Source: CALBPI01 sp039700805
GTDB lineage: Bacteria > Pseudomonadota > Gammaproteobacteria > Steroidobacterales > Woeseiaceae
Assembly: GCA_039700805.1 (NCBI GenBank)
Contig: JBCAZE010000001.1
Coordinates: 1-64,000 of the forward strand
DNA length: 64,000 bases
Direction: 5' to 3'
The notes below the pieces were generated by a model. The model ran no database searches. It worked only from the letters and a program-made list of their open reading frames with translations, and was not told where the DNA came from. A program made the translations under genes and the position numbers. Positions 36,755 to 45,770 of this stretch are shown piece after piece. Within the stretch, counting starts at the first letter, position 1; every line of letters starts with the position of its first letter.

Positions 36755-37774
36755 TTGAGTAAGCAAAACGAATTTCGCAAACGCGTCACGATCAAGGACA
36801 TTGCGCGCGCTGCATCGGTTGATCCGTCGACGGTTACACGGGCGCTGCAAGGTAGTGAGCGCGTCAAACAGGCAACGCGAGAGCGTGTCGCCGCATTGGC
36901 GGAAGAGATGGGTTACGTCCCGAATATGGCGGCGCGCACTTTGGTGAAGCGTAGCAGCGGTCTGATCGGACTCGTGATCCCGGATATGACGAACCCGTTC
37001 TTTGCTGAATTGGCGCGCGGGATGGAGAACGAGGCGGTTAAGCATGATCTTCGTATTGTCATCAACGACACATTAGGCGAAGAAGCGGCGGAGCGTGAAG
37101 CCCTACGGTTGTTTCTTGAGCTCGAAGTCGATGGACTGTTGGTCGCGATGGCGAGGATTCCGCAGCCTTTCTATGATGAGCTGAACCCGCCCGTACCGCT
37201 GGTACACATCAACCGCCCAGAGGCAGCGCATCACGTCAGCTGCGACCGGATCAAGGGCAGTATCGATATCCTTGAGCATCTCTACGCGTTAGGTCATCGA
37301 CGCATCGGCTTTGTGCGGGGACCAGCGCAACCGGGAACCGAGCCAAAAATGGCAGCGTATCGCCAAGTGCTCGAAGAAAAGGGGCTCGCTTATGAGCCTG
37401 ACTGGATATTCCGTTTCGATGGTTCGACCGACAGCGCCGAGCATATTGCCGATCGTCTACTCGATTTGTCGCCGATGCCGACAGCGGTTTTCGCGTGGAA
37501 TGACGTAAGCGCAATTGCGCTCATTCATGTCTTGCGCGAACGGGGTTTACGGGTGCCCCACGATGTTTCCATTGCGGGCCACGATAATATCCAGTTGTCG
37601 GGCCTGGTGGAGCCGCCGTTAACGACAGTGGGTTGGCCGATGTATGAAATCGGCCAACACAGCGTTAGGCACTTGGTGAGTATTGGGCAAGGAAAGGCGC
37701 CCAGAAAGCCACGACTACCGGCGCCACAGCTCATCGTCAGAGCGTCAACGGGCAGTCCGAAGACTGCCCGTTGA
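36755..37774 (+). CDS. LacI-family transcriptional regulator
   Basis: A 339-residue LacI/GalR repressor. The DNA-binding head is RVTIKDIARAASVDPSTVTRALQGSERVKQATRERVAALAEEMGYVPNMAARTL, with hinge KRSSGLIGLVIPDMTNPFFAEL leading into the periplasmic-binding-protein-like sensor. The only sensible start is a TTG at 36755; no in-frame ATG precedes the helix-turn-helix. It sits between the two operons that carry the shared palindrome and is most likely their local regulator. The effector is unknown, probably a sugar or sugar acid of this pathway. Confidence 0.92.
   Translation: MSKQNEFRKRVTIKDIARAASVDPSTVTRALQGSERVKQATRERVAALAEEMGYVPNMAARTLVKRSSGLIGLVIPDMTNPFFAELARGMENEAVKHDLRIVINDTLGEEAAEREALRLFLELEVDGLLVAMARIPQPFYDELNPPVPLVHINRPEAAHHVSCDRIKGSIDILEHLYALGHRRIGFVRGPAQPGTEPKMAAYRQVLEEKGLAYEPDWIFRFDGSTDSAEHIADRLLDLSPMPTAVFAWNDVSAIALIHVLRERGLRVPHDVSIAGHDNIQLSGLVEPPLTTVGWPMYEIGQHSVRHLVSIGQGKAPRKPRLPAPQLIVRASTGSPKTAR
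37747..37772. terminator. Bidirectional hairpin between lacI and the TonB receptor gene
   Basis: AACGGGCAGTC (37747-37757) pairs perfectly with GACTGCCCGTT (37762-37772). On the minus strand the loop is TTCG closed by C-G, the very stable UUCG tetraloop. The stem covers the last codons of lacI and lies 9 bp beyond the receptor stop; no long T-run follows. Confidence 0.6.
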
Positions 37775-37781
37775 CCTATTT

Positions 37782-40106
37782 TCAGAAATTGGTTCTGACG
37801 TTAATGCCGAAGTAACGGTCGGCGCCGCGTGGGATCTGATAACGGAATCCATCACCAGAGTACGTTGTCGCATATTGCTCATCGGTCAAGTTCTTACCGA
37901 TCAACGTCACACTAAGTTTCTCATCGGCACTGTGATAGCCAAAGCTCGCATTCAGGATGCCGTAGTCTGGCAGCAGGAATGGCACTTCGTCTGTCTGTCC
38001 GATATTGCCGGATAGGATTTCATCGGTATAGATGTATGCCGCATTCAGCTGCCAGGTGGCGCCGTTTGCGAGCGGGAAGTCCCATTGACCACCGACGGAA
38101 TACTTCGTATCCGGTGCAAACGGTAACGGTGCGCCGGTGGTTGACTCTGCGTCTGAGATCGAGATACCGCCGTTCAACGTGATGTTGTCTGCCGGTTGCA
38201 ACAAGAAGTCGACTTCGAAACCGGAGGTCTCAACATCACCGCCATTGGTAAAGCCGGTGATCGTCGTACCATCGGAGCTATCGAAATCATTCGCTTGGAA
38301 GTTCTCGATCTCTGTGTCGTACGCCGCAAAGTTGATGATGCCCCAGTCCGCTTGGTACTTAACGCCGATCTCGATCGAGTCAGATTCCTCTGCAAGAATC
38401 GGATTAATGTCGTCATCATCCATGTTGTAGAACACGTTGAACGCAGGACCTTTGTAACCCGTCGCGTACGTCAGATAGACCATCGTGGAATCGAACACGT
38501 CCCACTGCACGCCGATGCGACCCGATACATTGGTATCGTCCGTCGAGCCTGATAGGTTGGTGTCGAACTGGTTGTTGCCATCTGAGAAACGTGGACGTAC
38601 ACCGACGCCGCGACGACCAAATTCATCCAGGTTGACGCGGTTATGGTTGAACGACACTTCATCACGGGTGTAGCGCAAGCCAAACAACAGTCGCAACGTG
38701 TCGTTGATCGCATAGTTACCATCACCAAACACCGCGAAGTTATCAAACTCCGTGCTCATAAAGCCCGTCGCCGCGACGATGTCGTTCGCGTTACACGTGA
38801 TGCCATTGTCAGTGATGAAGTCAGCCACTTCCTGATCGGTCGGCGTCGCTTGACCCAGTGTGAACTCGATGTGGTTGGCAATCGCAGCATTCAGCTGGCC
38901 ATTGTTGTTCTGACAGCTCGCATCCCGCGTGAAGTTACGCTCGGAATCGATGTTCCAATAGAACAGGCCCACTTGGTAGGTGAGTGCACGATCGACCGGA
39001 GATGACAGACGGAACTCCTGCGAGAACTGGCGCCATTCTTGAGGGCCAATATCATGCAGCTGGAACGGCACGCCAAACACCGGCAGATTGCTATCACCCG
39101 CGATGGATGTGAAATCGCCTTCGCGGAACTCGGTGTTATTCCAGGTACGTTGAGCGGTGATCGAGGTCAGCGTGAATTCTTCATACTGATGTTCGATTTG
39201 TACCGACATGGCTGTCGTTGAGTCCAAGGTGCGGGTCTCGAAGTCATGATCGACAAGGCGCTGGTTCAGATCGAGGCCCGTGCCATTCGGTGCAGCCTCG
39301 GAAGCCGGGTTGCGACCACTCGGGCGCGCCTCGAGATCGACACAGCAGTTATTGTCCGCATCGTAGTCCTCGAAAATGAACAAAACGTTCGTCGTATCCG
39401 AAACGTCGTAGTCCAGCATGGCGCGGATGCCTTGCTTGTCGTAACCGTTGATCGTTTCGTTGTTAAAGACGTTCGTGATGTAGCCATCAAACTCGCTGCT
39501 GAGCACCGTCAAGCTGCCACGCAAGTTATCCGTCAACGGGCCGGAAACACGGCCACGGAGAATCGTCTCGTTATCTTGGAAAAATGTGCCGCTAAGATAG
39601 CCTTCCAGCTCATCGCTTGGCCGTCTTGTCGTGATGTTAACGACACCGGCGGACGCGTTCTTACCGAATAGCGTGCCCTGCGGACCGCGCAACACCTCGA
39701 CACGTTCTAGGTCGTATAGGTCGCCGAATGCCTGTCCGGAGCGACCAAGCACCACGTTGTCGACAACCGTCGAGACACTAGGCTCGGCGGCGATACTGAA
39801 CGAGACCGTGCCGATGCCGCGGACTGTCAGCGCGCTGTTTCGTGTGGTGTTGCCTGTTCGGAAGCTGACGGAAGGCACAAGTGCCTGCAAGTCTTCCATG
39901 TTATTGGCGAATGCTGCCTCGATGGTTTGTTCGCCAAGCACCGAAACCGCGACAGGAACGTCATTCAGACTTTCCTCGCGCTTTTGCGCTGTGACGATAA
40001 TCTCTTCTAGCGCTGATTGCCCGTAGGCAGGCGCAGAGTAACCGATAGTAAGCGTGCCCAACGTAGCAGCGGATGCTGCGAGCACGACCCCCCGTGATAG
40101 ACGCAT
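37782..40106 (-). CDS. TonB-dependent outer-membrane receptor
   Basis: A 774-residue receptor. A signal peptide (to about residue 29) precedes the TonB box EEIIVTAQKREESL, then the plug (VPVAVSVLGEQTIEAAF to RGPQGTLFGKNASAGVVNITTRRP) and a 22-strand-type barrel ending GADRYFGINVRTNF, with terminal Phe. The LPDYGILNASFGYHSADEKLSVTLIGKNLTDEQYATTY end is typical of the large family that imports oligosaccharides or other small nutrients in marine bacteria. It has its own copy of the LacI-type operator, and the sodium symporter gene lies just upstream on the same strand. The two would give outer- and inner-membrane uptake of one compound. Confidence 0.92.
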   Translation of the reverse strand: MRLSRGVVLAASAATLGTLTIGYSAPAYGQSALEEIIVTAQKREESLNDVPVAVSVLGEQTIEAAFANNMEDLQALVPSVSFRTGNTTRNSALTVRGIGTVSFSIAAEPSVSTVVDNVVLGRSGQAFGDLYDLERVEVLRGPQGTLFGKNASAGVVNITTRRPSDELEGYLSGTFFQDNETILRGRVSGPLTDNLRGSLTVLSSEFDGYITNVFNNETINGYDKQGIRAMLDYDVSDTTNVLFIFEDYDADNNCCVDLEARPSGRNPASEAAPNGTGLDLNQRLVDHDFETRTLDSTTAMSVQIEHQYEEFTLTSITAQRTWNNTEFREGDFTSIAGDSNLPVFGVPFQLHDIGPQEWRQFSQEFRLSSPVDRALTYQVGLFYWNIDSERNFTRDASCQNNNGQLNAAIANHIEFTLGQATPTDQEVADFITDNGITCNANDIVAATGFMSTEFDNFAVFGDGNYAINDTLRLLFGLRYTRDEVSFNHNRVNLDEFGRRGVGVRPRFSDGNNQFDTNLSGSTDDTNVSGRIGVQWDVFDSTMVYLTYATGYKGPAFNVFYNMDDDDINPILAEESDSIEIGVKYQADWGIINFAAYDTEIENFQANDFDSSDGTTITGFTNGGDVETSGFEVDFLLQPADNITLNGGISISDAESTTGAPLPFAPDTKYSVGGQWDFPLANGATWQLNAAYIYTDEILSGNIGQTDEVPFLLPDYGILNASFGYHSADEKLSVTLIGKNLTDEQYATTYSGDGFRYQIPRGADRYFGINVRTNF

Positions 40107-40140
40107 GTCTAGCTCCTGTTGATAAAACCCCAGGGCCAGT

Positions 40141-40180
40141 TTTACGCCTGCTTATGCCAAAATGCAAACGTTTGTATTTT
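40141..40180. promoter_or_regulatory. LacI-type operator/promoter element, copy 2
   Basis: A 22-bp palindrome (40159-40180) that differs from copy 1 by a single base (AAAATGCAAAC / GTTTGTATTTT). TTTACGCCTGC (40141-40151) sits at the same 7-bp distance as in copy 1. The element ends 35 bp before the receptor start. On the minus strand TTTGCA and TAAAAC, 18 bp apart, could be -35 and -10, so a bound repressor would cover the -35. Confidence 0.8.
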
Positions 40181-40214
40181 TGTGCCGCAGCGTTGCGAAT
40201 TCGCAACATGCAGG

Positions 40215-41915
40215 TTAGGCCGGCACTGTTTTCCTGACATAGATCGTCCAGAGCACCATATTTGTCAGCATGAGGGCTGCACAAAGCACCCAAAACAGGC
40301 CGTCAACGCCGCCTGCCAGGCCGATGGGTGAAAACAACAAGTACAGAAAGATCACTGCTGAGAATAGGCTCGCTGCAGCAGGGGTTGAGAACCGCCAGGG
40401 TGTTAGATCGACCAGATCACGGCGCGTGTAGTGCCAATCACTTCCGCGCGGCTTGAGTTGGCCTGCGACCAACATAATGGCGACTTCAACAATGAAGAGC
40501 ACAGCGTAGAGGTGCAAAAAGTGCATCGTGATGATGTCGTCGAAGACAAACTTCGCCAAGCCGTAGGCGATCACATGGAAGACAATCACGATCTTGGCGC
40601 CAATGGCAGGTACCCGGCGCGTAAATAGTCCGACGATAACGATCACTACGACGGGGATGTTGTAGAACCCTGTGAAGATTCGGATGATCTGCCAAAGGCC
40701 TTCCGGTGCGAACTGTAACAGCGGTGCGACCACAAAAGAGAACAGCGCGATAACAACGCTTGCGATTTTCGCGACACGGACCATTTGGGCGTCCGACGGC
40801 GGTGTCTCCTTCATCGGCGCGTAGACATCCAGGCAGAATAGTGTAGCGGCGCTATTCAGTAGCGAATTGAATGAGCTGAAGACAGCGCCAAGCAAGACCG
40901 CCAGGAAAAAACCGGACATGAATACGGGTAGGACATCACGAATCAGTCGTGGATAAGCGAGGTCGATGCTAGCGAGTTCACTGCCGTACAGGTGATAAGC
41001 GATGACACCGGGAATCATCATCATGAATGGCACGAGGATCTTGAAAAAGCCGGAAAGCAGAACGCCTTTCTGACCTTCCGCGAGATTCGCGGCGCCGAGC
41101 GTCCGCTGGATGACGTATTGATTAGTACACCAATAGAACAAATTCGCGAAGATCATGCCGGTGAATAGCGTCGCGAACGGCGTCGGGTCAGTCGGTCCGC
41201 CGATGGCGTTGAGTTTGTGAGTGTCCTCAGTGGTAATGACCGTCAGTCCAGCCGACACGCTGCCTTCCCCGAGCGCTGAGAGACCGAGCAGTGGCACCGT
41301 GATACCAATGATCAACAACCCGATACCATTGAGCGTGTCCGACACAGCAACCGCTTTGAGTCCGCCAAACACCGCATAGACCGCACCGATGCAACCGATG
41401 GCGACAATAGTGATCACAAGACCGACGCTATAGCTCACCTCCAAGAGTGCGGGGACGTCGAAGAGCTGCAGCACAGCAATCGATCCCGAGTACAGCACGG
41501 ATGGGATCGTGACGAGTCCATAACCCACCATAAATAACACCACCGACATACGACGGACATCATCGTCGAATCGAGATTTCAAAAACTCCGGCAGTGTGGT
41601 GAACGCCCCTGCTAGGTAGCGAGGCAGGAAGATAAGCGCCATACAAATGGTGGCAAACGCAGCGGTGACTTCCCAAGCCATACTGCTCATATTGAAGCCG
41701 TAGGCCGATCCGTTTAAGCCGATGAGTTGCTCAGCGGACAGATTGGTGAGCAACATGGAGCCCGCGATAAAGATGCCTGTTAGGCCACGACCGGCGAGAA
41801 AGTAGCCGTCCTTGGTGTCAACTTCACCTCTCGTCTTGAGATACGAGACCAGCGCGACAAGCGCCATGAAAAAAACGCAGCTACCAATCGTCAGCCATAA
41901 ATTGCTTGCGGCCAT
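40215..41915 (-). CDS. Sodium:solute symporter (SSS/SGLT-like)
   Basis: A 566-residue inner-membrane symporter with about 14 helices. It starts SCVFFMALVALVSYLKTRGEVDTKDGYFLAGRGLTGIFIAGSMLLTNLSAEQLIGLNGSAYG, the SGLT-like N-terminus with the sodium-site region. Further signatures are AVYAVFGGLKAVAVSDTLNG and VLLGAVFSSFNSLLNSAATLFCLDVY. This branch (SGLT/SMCT type) carries sugars, inositols or similar compounds. The receptor gene follows 108 bp later with a second promoter, and KDPG aldolase is divergent, 230 bp away. Confidence 0.9.
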   Translation of the reverse strand: MAASNLWLTIGSCVFFMALVALVSYLKTRGEVDTKDGYFLAGRGLTGIFIAGSMLLTNLSAEQLIGLNGSAYGFNMSSMAWEVTAAFATICMALIFLPRYLAGAFTTLPEFLKSRFDDDVRRMSVVLFMVGYGLVTIPSVLYSGSIAVLQLFDVPALLEVSYSVGLVITIVAIGCIGAVYAVFGGLKAVAVSDTLNGIGLLIIGITVPLLGLSALGEGSVSAGLTVITTEDTHKLNAIGGPTDPTPFATLFTGMIFANLFYWCTNQYVIQRTLGAANLAEGQKGVLLSGFFKILVPFMMMIPGVIAYHLYGSELASIDLAYPRLIRDVLPVFMSGFFLAVLLGAVFSSFNSLLNSAATLFCLDVYAPMKETPPSDAQMVRVAKIASVVIALFSFVVAPLLQFAPEGLWQIIRIFTGFYNIPVVVIVIVGLFTRRVPAIGAKIVIVFHVIAYGLAKFVFDDIITMHFLHLYAVLFIVEVAIMLVAGQLKPRGSDWHYTRRDLVDLTPWRFSTPAAASLFSAVIFLYLLFSPIGLAGGVDGLFWVLCAALMLTNMVLWTIYVRKTVPA

Positions 41916-42145
41916 GCCATCCCCCTCGCACCGTTGCCGGCAAACTATGCCATTTTCACGCGCAACGCAAAGTCATCGACGTTATGTTGTGGCCATCCAG
42001 CGGTGGTGCGGTAACCTTTCGATCTACGTTGCCATCAACTTGCGTCCGCCGTCTCGTCGACCGAGGTGAGCTCGCTCCGGCGCAATTTTTTTGTCAGGCT
42101 GAGAGGGGATTACAGTATCATCGAGCGACTGCTTTTAAGAGATCC

Positions 42146-42790
42146 ATGACAATGACTGAGCTATATAACCGTCTGGCCGACGCACCGGTTGTACCATTGG
42201 TGCAGGCAAACGATCCGGATGTTGCCGTCGCGATCACTGAGGCCTTGGCGGCGGGTGGTTTGACGGTCATCGAGGTCGTTTTACGAACGCCAGCGGCGAT
42301 GCAATGTTTGGCGGCAATTGCTAAGGCGCTGCCCGACGTGATTGTTGGCGCAGGTACCGTTTTGTCTTCTGATCAGGCGCGTCAAGCGTTGGATAGCGGG
42401 TCGAAATTTATTGTGTCGCCCGGCTTTGATGAAGGTGTTCATGCAGTCTCGAGCGACGCCGGTGTACCACTGCTGCCGGGCGTGATGACGCCAACAGAGC
42501 TTCAGCGGGCGAGCAACCTCGGGTTGGAGACCGTCAAGTTCTTTCCTGCATCGATCGCGGGCGGCGTGCCTGCGTTAAAGGCGCTATCAAGCGTTTTCGG
42601 TCACATGAAGTTCATGCCGACCGGAGGCGTCAGTGCTGCCAATCTCGCCGAATATTTATCGGTACCGGCCGTCGTCGCCTGTGGCGGTAGTTGGCTAACG
42701 CCGGCTGATGCGATTGAAGCGGGGCATTACGAGATTATCACTCGCCTCGCCAGCGAGGCGGTCACCGTCGCGAGTGTGGTGCGTAGTTGA
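42146..42790 (+). CDS. eda: KDPG/KHG aldolase
   Basis: A 214-residue class I aldolase that splits 2-keto-3-deoxy-6-phosphogluconate into pyruvate and glyceraldehyde 3-phosphate (Entner-Doudoroff). Glu43 (TVIEVVLRTP) and the Schiff-base Lys131 (ETVKFFPAS) are in place, with GAGTVLS and the phosphate loop MPTGGVS. The ATG at 42146 follows AAGAGA; the frame is open far upstream but without family sequence. It is divergent from the symporter and first in an overlapping run of four genes. No edd or glucose-6-phosphate dehydrogenase gene is in the window, so it may serve the local sugar-acid route. Confidence 0.92.
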   Translation: MTMTELYNRLADAPVVPLVQANDPDVAVAITEALAAGGLTVIEVVLRTPAAMQCLAAIAKALPDVIVGAGTVLSSDQARQALDSGSKFIVSPGFDEGVHAVSSDAGVPLLPGVMTPTELQRASNLGLETVKFFPASIAGGVPALKALSSVFGHMKFMPTGGVSAANLAEYLSVPAVVACGGSWLTPADAIEAGHYEIITRLASEAVTVASVVRS

Positions 42791-44187
42791 TGGTTCGCTG
42801 GCTCGTCGTTGCGGCATTGCTCACCGGTTCGGTAGCTGCGGACGAGTTTGACTACTTCGCTGCGAATCGTCAGTTGATCGGTGATGGTGTGAACGCAGTC
42901 ATCGCGTGCAACGGCCTCTTTACATCAAATCGACCTTTGTCGGCGGTCAATGCGGAAGAGCTTAAGTATCAGCGAGGACCGGGACGCACACGCGGTGAGC
43001 GTTCTGCGCTTGGCGTTGATCGCGAGTCCCAGCGCGTTCGAGTGGGCAGCGTCACCGCTGTGTTTCGAGAAGGTATCGGTTGCGTGGTGATGGCGCCAAA
43101 CCAAACGGCTGCCGACGTGGATGCATTGCCGACGAACCCACAGCCTGGCCCAACGTTTGCGACAGCTGATACGCCATGGCCACTCGGAGACGTTTTGCCG
43201 ACAGCATTACCGGATAGCGGTATCGATCAAGCGTCATTAGTCGCTGCATCAGACTGGGCATTCGAGCGTCCAACGCCAGAGCAAAAGACAATTAGTTTGA
43301 TCGTCCTGCATCGCGGGCACATTGTGCACGAGCGGTATGCGCCCGGATTCGACATGACAACCCGCACGCGAACGTGGTCGACCGCGAAAAGCATTGCGGC
43401 CGTGTTGATTGGTATGCTGGTCGACGATGCGAAGCTCGCTCTCGATGCCTCATTACCGATTGATTGGTTACCAGAAATCGACAATGCAGATAGCGACCCG
43501 CGGACAGCCATCACGTTGCGCGATGTATTGCAGATGTCGAGTGGTCTGGAGCCTGTAGACAGCTTCAATCGCGAGTACGCGACCGGGTCTGGACTCGCGT
43601 ACTGGGCTGGTGCAAGTTCCGCGATCGGTGCGAGATCGCGCGGTTTGATTCGTGAGCCCGGCTCGCATTGGGACTATGAAAACTACGATACCCTGCTTGC
43701 GGTCTATGCAATGAAGCAGGTATTGGGCGAGGATTATCTCGACTTTCCTTATCGGGATTTACTGCATCCACTAGGGATGTATTCAACTCTGCTCAGCACC
43801 GACCGCTTCGGCGACTTCATCTTGTCTAGCCAGGTCTATACCAATGCCCGCGATCTTGCACGTTTCGGCCAATTCCTTTTGCAGGATGGCATGTGGCAAG
43901 GCGAGCGTATCGTTTCATCAGCGTGGCTCGATTTCGTTCGGCAGCCAGCACCGTCAACCGCTGAGCGTGGCAATTTCTATGGCGCACAGTTTTGGTTGGT
44001 GCCGGATGATCGGGGCGACGTGCCGAAAGATGCGTACGCCACCGCAGGCAATCGAGGGCAGTATGTGATCATCGTACCGTCACATGATGTGGTCATCGTT
44101 CGGCGTGGTCTCGACTATGGCAAGCAAGGGTTTAACCGGTGGGACTTAACGCGAGAAGTCTTAAAGGCGATTCCTCAGAATGACTAA
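42790..44187 (+). CDS. Exported serine hydrolase, beta-lactamase family
   Basis: A 465-residue exported protein. The ATG at 42790 shares one base with the aldolase stop (TGATG) and opens a signal peptide ending SVAA. After about 130 residues of unknown character comes a class C beta-lactamase/esterase domain: Ser197-x-x-Lys200 in WSTAKSIA and the Tyr-x-Asn motif in WDYENYDT. A KTG-like box is not obvious (AGNRGQYVIIV is in its place), which speaks for an esterase or peptidase of the EstB type rather than a true beta-lactamase. It overlaps the next gene by 8 bp. Confidence 0.83.
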   Translation: MVRWLVVAALLTGSVAADEFDYFAANRQLIGDGVNAVIACNGLFTSNRPLSAVNAEELKYQRGPGRTRGERSALGVDRESQRVRVGSVTAVFREGIGCVVMAPNQTAADVDALPTNPQPGPTFATADTPWPLGDVLPTALPDSGIDQASLVAASDWAFERPTPEQKTISLIVLHRGHIVHERYAPGFDMTTRTRTWSTAKSIAAVLIGMLVDDAKLALDASLPIDWLPEIDNADSDPRTAITLRDVLQMSSGLEPVDSFNREYATGSGLAYWAGASSAIGARSRGLIREPGSHWDYENYDTLLAVYAMKQVLGEDYLDFPYRDLLHPLGMYSTLLSTDRFGDFILSSQVYTNARDLARFGQFLLQDGMWQGERIVSSAWLDFVRQPAPSTAERGNFYGAQFWLVPDDRGDVPKDAYATAGNRGQYVIIVPSHDVVIVRRGLDYGKQGFNRWDLTREVLKAIPQND

Positions 44188-45421
44188 ACCAACGCGCCGT
44201 GCTTTCTTAGGTGGCGCGGCCGCGGCAGCCACTTGGCGGGCATTGCGGTTAGCGGTGCCGCACGCACGTCTTATTCCCTTGGGTCTTGTGCCGGTCGCCA
44301 CAGCCCATGCCGACGACCAACTTGTATCACTCGGTAAACCCGATCTCACGTTGCTGAATGATCGCCCCTTAAACGCCGAAACCCCAGCGCATCTTCTTGA
44401 TGATGCGGTGACGCCCGCTGCGCGGATGTTTGTTCGTAACAATGGCATACCACCCGAGCCAGCTGATGATCCGATGCAGTGGCAGTTAGAGATTAGCGGC
44501 GAGGCTTGTGACAAGCCGATGACGCTTAGCATCGCGACACTCAAGAAGCGGTATGAGTCGGTCACGTTGCAATTGCAGCTGGAATGCGGCGGCAACGGTC
44601 GCGCTGAGTTTCGTCCTCGTGCCAGCGGCAATCAATGGACCACAGGCGCGATCGCCTGCCCGACGTGGACCGGTGTGCGGCTTGCCGATGTTCTCGCTGA
44701 CTGCGGTGTTACCGATAAGGCGATGTATGTGGGTTTCAAAGCTGCGGATCGCCATTTGTCGGGGGCACCTGACAAACAGGCAATTTCTCGGGGCATTCCA
44801 ATCGACAAGGCGCGGCAACCAGAGACACTGTTGGCTTTTGAGATGAATGGTGAGCCGATCCCCCAGATCCATGGTGCGCCATTGCGTTTGGTGGCAGGCG
44901 GTTACCCTGGGTCGGTTTCCGGCAAGTGGCTGACAGGGCTGATGATTCGTGATCGTGTTCACGACGGCGCAAAAATGAATGCCCCATCGTATCGTGTGCC
45001 ATGCACCCCTGTGGCGCCCGGCGCCAGCGTTGAAAAAGACGACATGTGCATTATCGAATCGATGCCGGTGAAATCTCTGATCACCTATCCGGCGTCTGGG
45101 GTCTCGGTTGCTGTCGGCGATTCTACTGTGATCCGAGGTCATGCCTGGGCTGGTGAACGTCACGTGAGTACAATGCAACTCAGCACGGATTTCGGTGCAA
45201 CATGGCAAGAAGTATCGGTGAGCGATCCCGTGAATCGCTTCGCATGGCAACACTTTGCGACGGAGCTACGCTTCGATGCGCCGGGCTACTATGAGATCTG
45301 GGCGAAGGCGACAGATGATACGGGTGTTTCTCAACCGATGTTGTTGCCCGGGTGGAATCCGAAAGGCTATCTCAATAATGCATGTCATCGGATCGCCATT
45401 GAGGTGGTTGATGTTGCGTAA
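44180..45421 (+). CDS. Molybdopterin sulfite oxidase family protein (SorA-like)
   Basis: A 413-residue periplasmic molybdoenzyme. A twin-arginine signal is present (TRRAFLGGAAAAA, residues 5-17). The molybdenum ligand Cys136 lies in LQLECGGNGRAEF; HLSGAPDKQAISRGIPIDKA and PLRLVAGGYPGSVSGKWL are the usual cofactor and dimer segments, and the C-terminal Ig-like dimerisation domain (ASVEKDDMCIIESMPVKSLI onward) is complete. SorA oxidises sulfite to sulfate and passes electrons to SorB. The cytochrome gene that follows overlaps by 11 bp. Confidence 0.9.
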   Translation: MTKPTRRAFLGGAAAAATWRALRLAVPHARLIPLGLVPVATAHADDQLVSLGKPDLTLLNDRPLNAETPAHLLDDAVTPAARMFVRNNGIPPEPADDPMQWQLEISGEACDKPMTLSIATLKKRYESVTLQLQLECGGNGRAEFRPRASGNQWTTGAIACPTWTGVRLADVLADCGVTDKAMYVGFKAADRHLSGAPDKQAISRGIPIDKARQPETLLAFEMNGEPIPQIHGAPLRLVAGGYPGSVSGKWLTGLMIRDRVHDGAKMNAPSYRVPCTPVAPGASVEKDDMCIIESMPVKSLITYPASGVSVAVGDSTVIRGHAWAGERHVSTMQLSTDFGATWQEVSVSDPVNRFAWQHFATELRFDAPGYYEIWAKATDDTGVSQPMLLPGWNPKGYLNNACHRIAIEVVDVA

Positions 45422-45764
45422 GCTCGTGCTGTTGGCGGTTCTTTCGCTGCCATCATTCGCATCGGCCGAGGTCAATGCCGAGACCGGGTTGATCGTTGAC
45501 GAGCATTGGCAGCTGGTTGCCGGCATGTGCAGTTCGTGTCATTCGCTAAAGATCGTCACTGCGCAGCGCGGTGATCGCGTTTACTGGGAAAAGACGATTC
45601 GCTGGATGCAGAAAACGCAAAATCTCTGGGTCATTCCGCCAGAGATCGAGAACAAGATTCTCGACTATCTCTCGAAGAATTACGCAGATGAAGCGGCGGG
45701 ACGGCGACCGGCTTTACCGCCTGCGTTGATGCCCGGAAAGGATTCACGCCAGGTGAACGATTAG
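45411..45764 (+). CDS. Small c-type cytochrome (SorB-like)
   Basis: A 117-residue monohaem cytochrome c. The ATG at 45411 overlaps the sulfite oxidase gene by 11 bp, has GAGGTGG in front and starts a signal peptide ending ASA. The haem motif is Cys40-Ser-Ser-Cys43-His44; possible sixth ligands are the methionines in RWMQKTQNLW or PALMPGKD. Size and position match SorB, the electron acceptor of sulfite dehydrogenase. The longer reading from 45255 lies inside the upstream gene. Confidence 0.85.
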   Translation: MLRKLVLLAVLSLPSFASAEVNAETGLIVDEHWQLVAGMCSSCHSLKIVTAQRGDRVYWEKTIRWMQKTQNLWVIPPEIENKILDYLSKNYADEAAGRRPALPPALMPGKDSRQVND

Positions 45765-45770
45765 ATGCCC

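Noticed and set aside
45255..45410. N-terminal extension of the small cytochrome
   Set aside because: It lies inside the sulfite oxidase gene; the signal peptide and ribosome binding site point to 45411.
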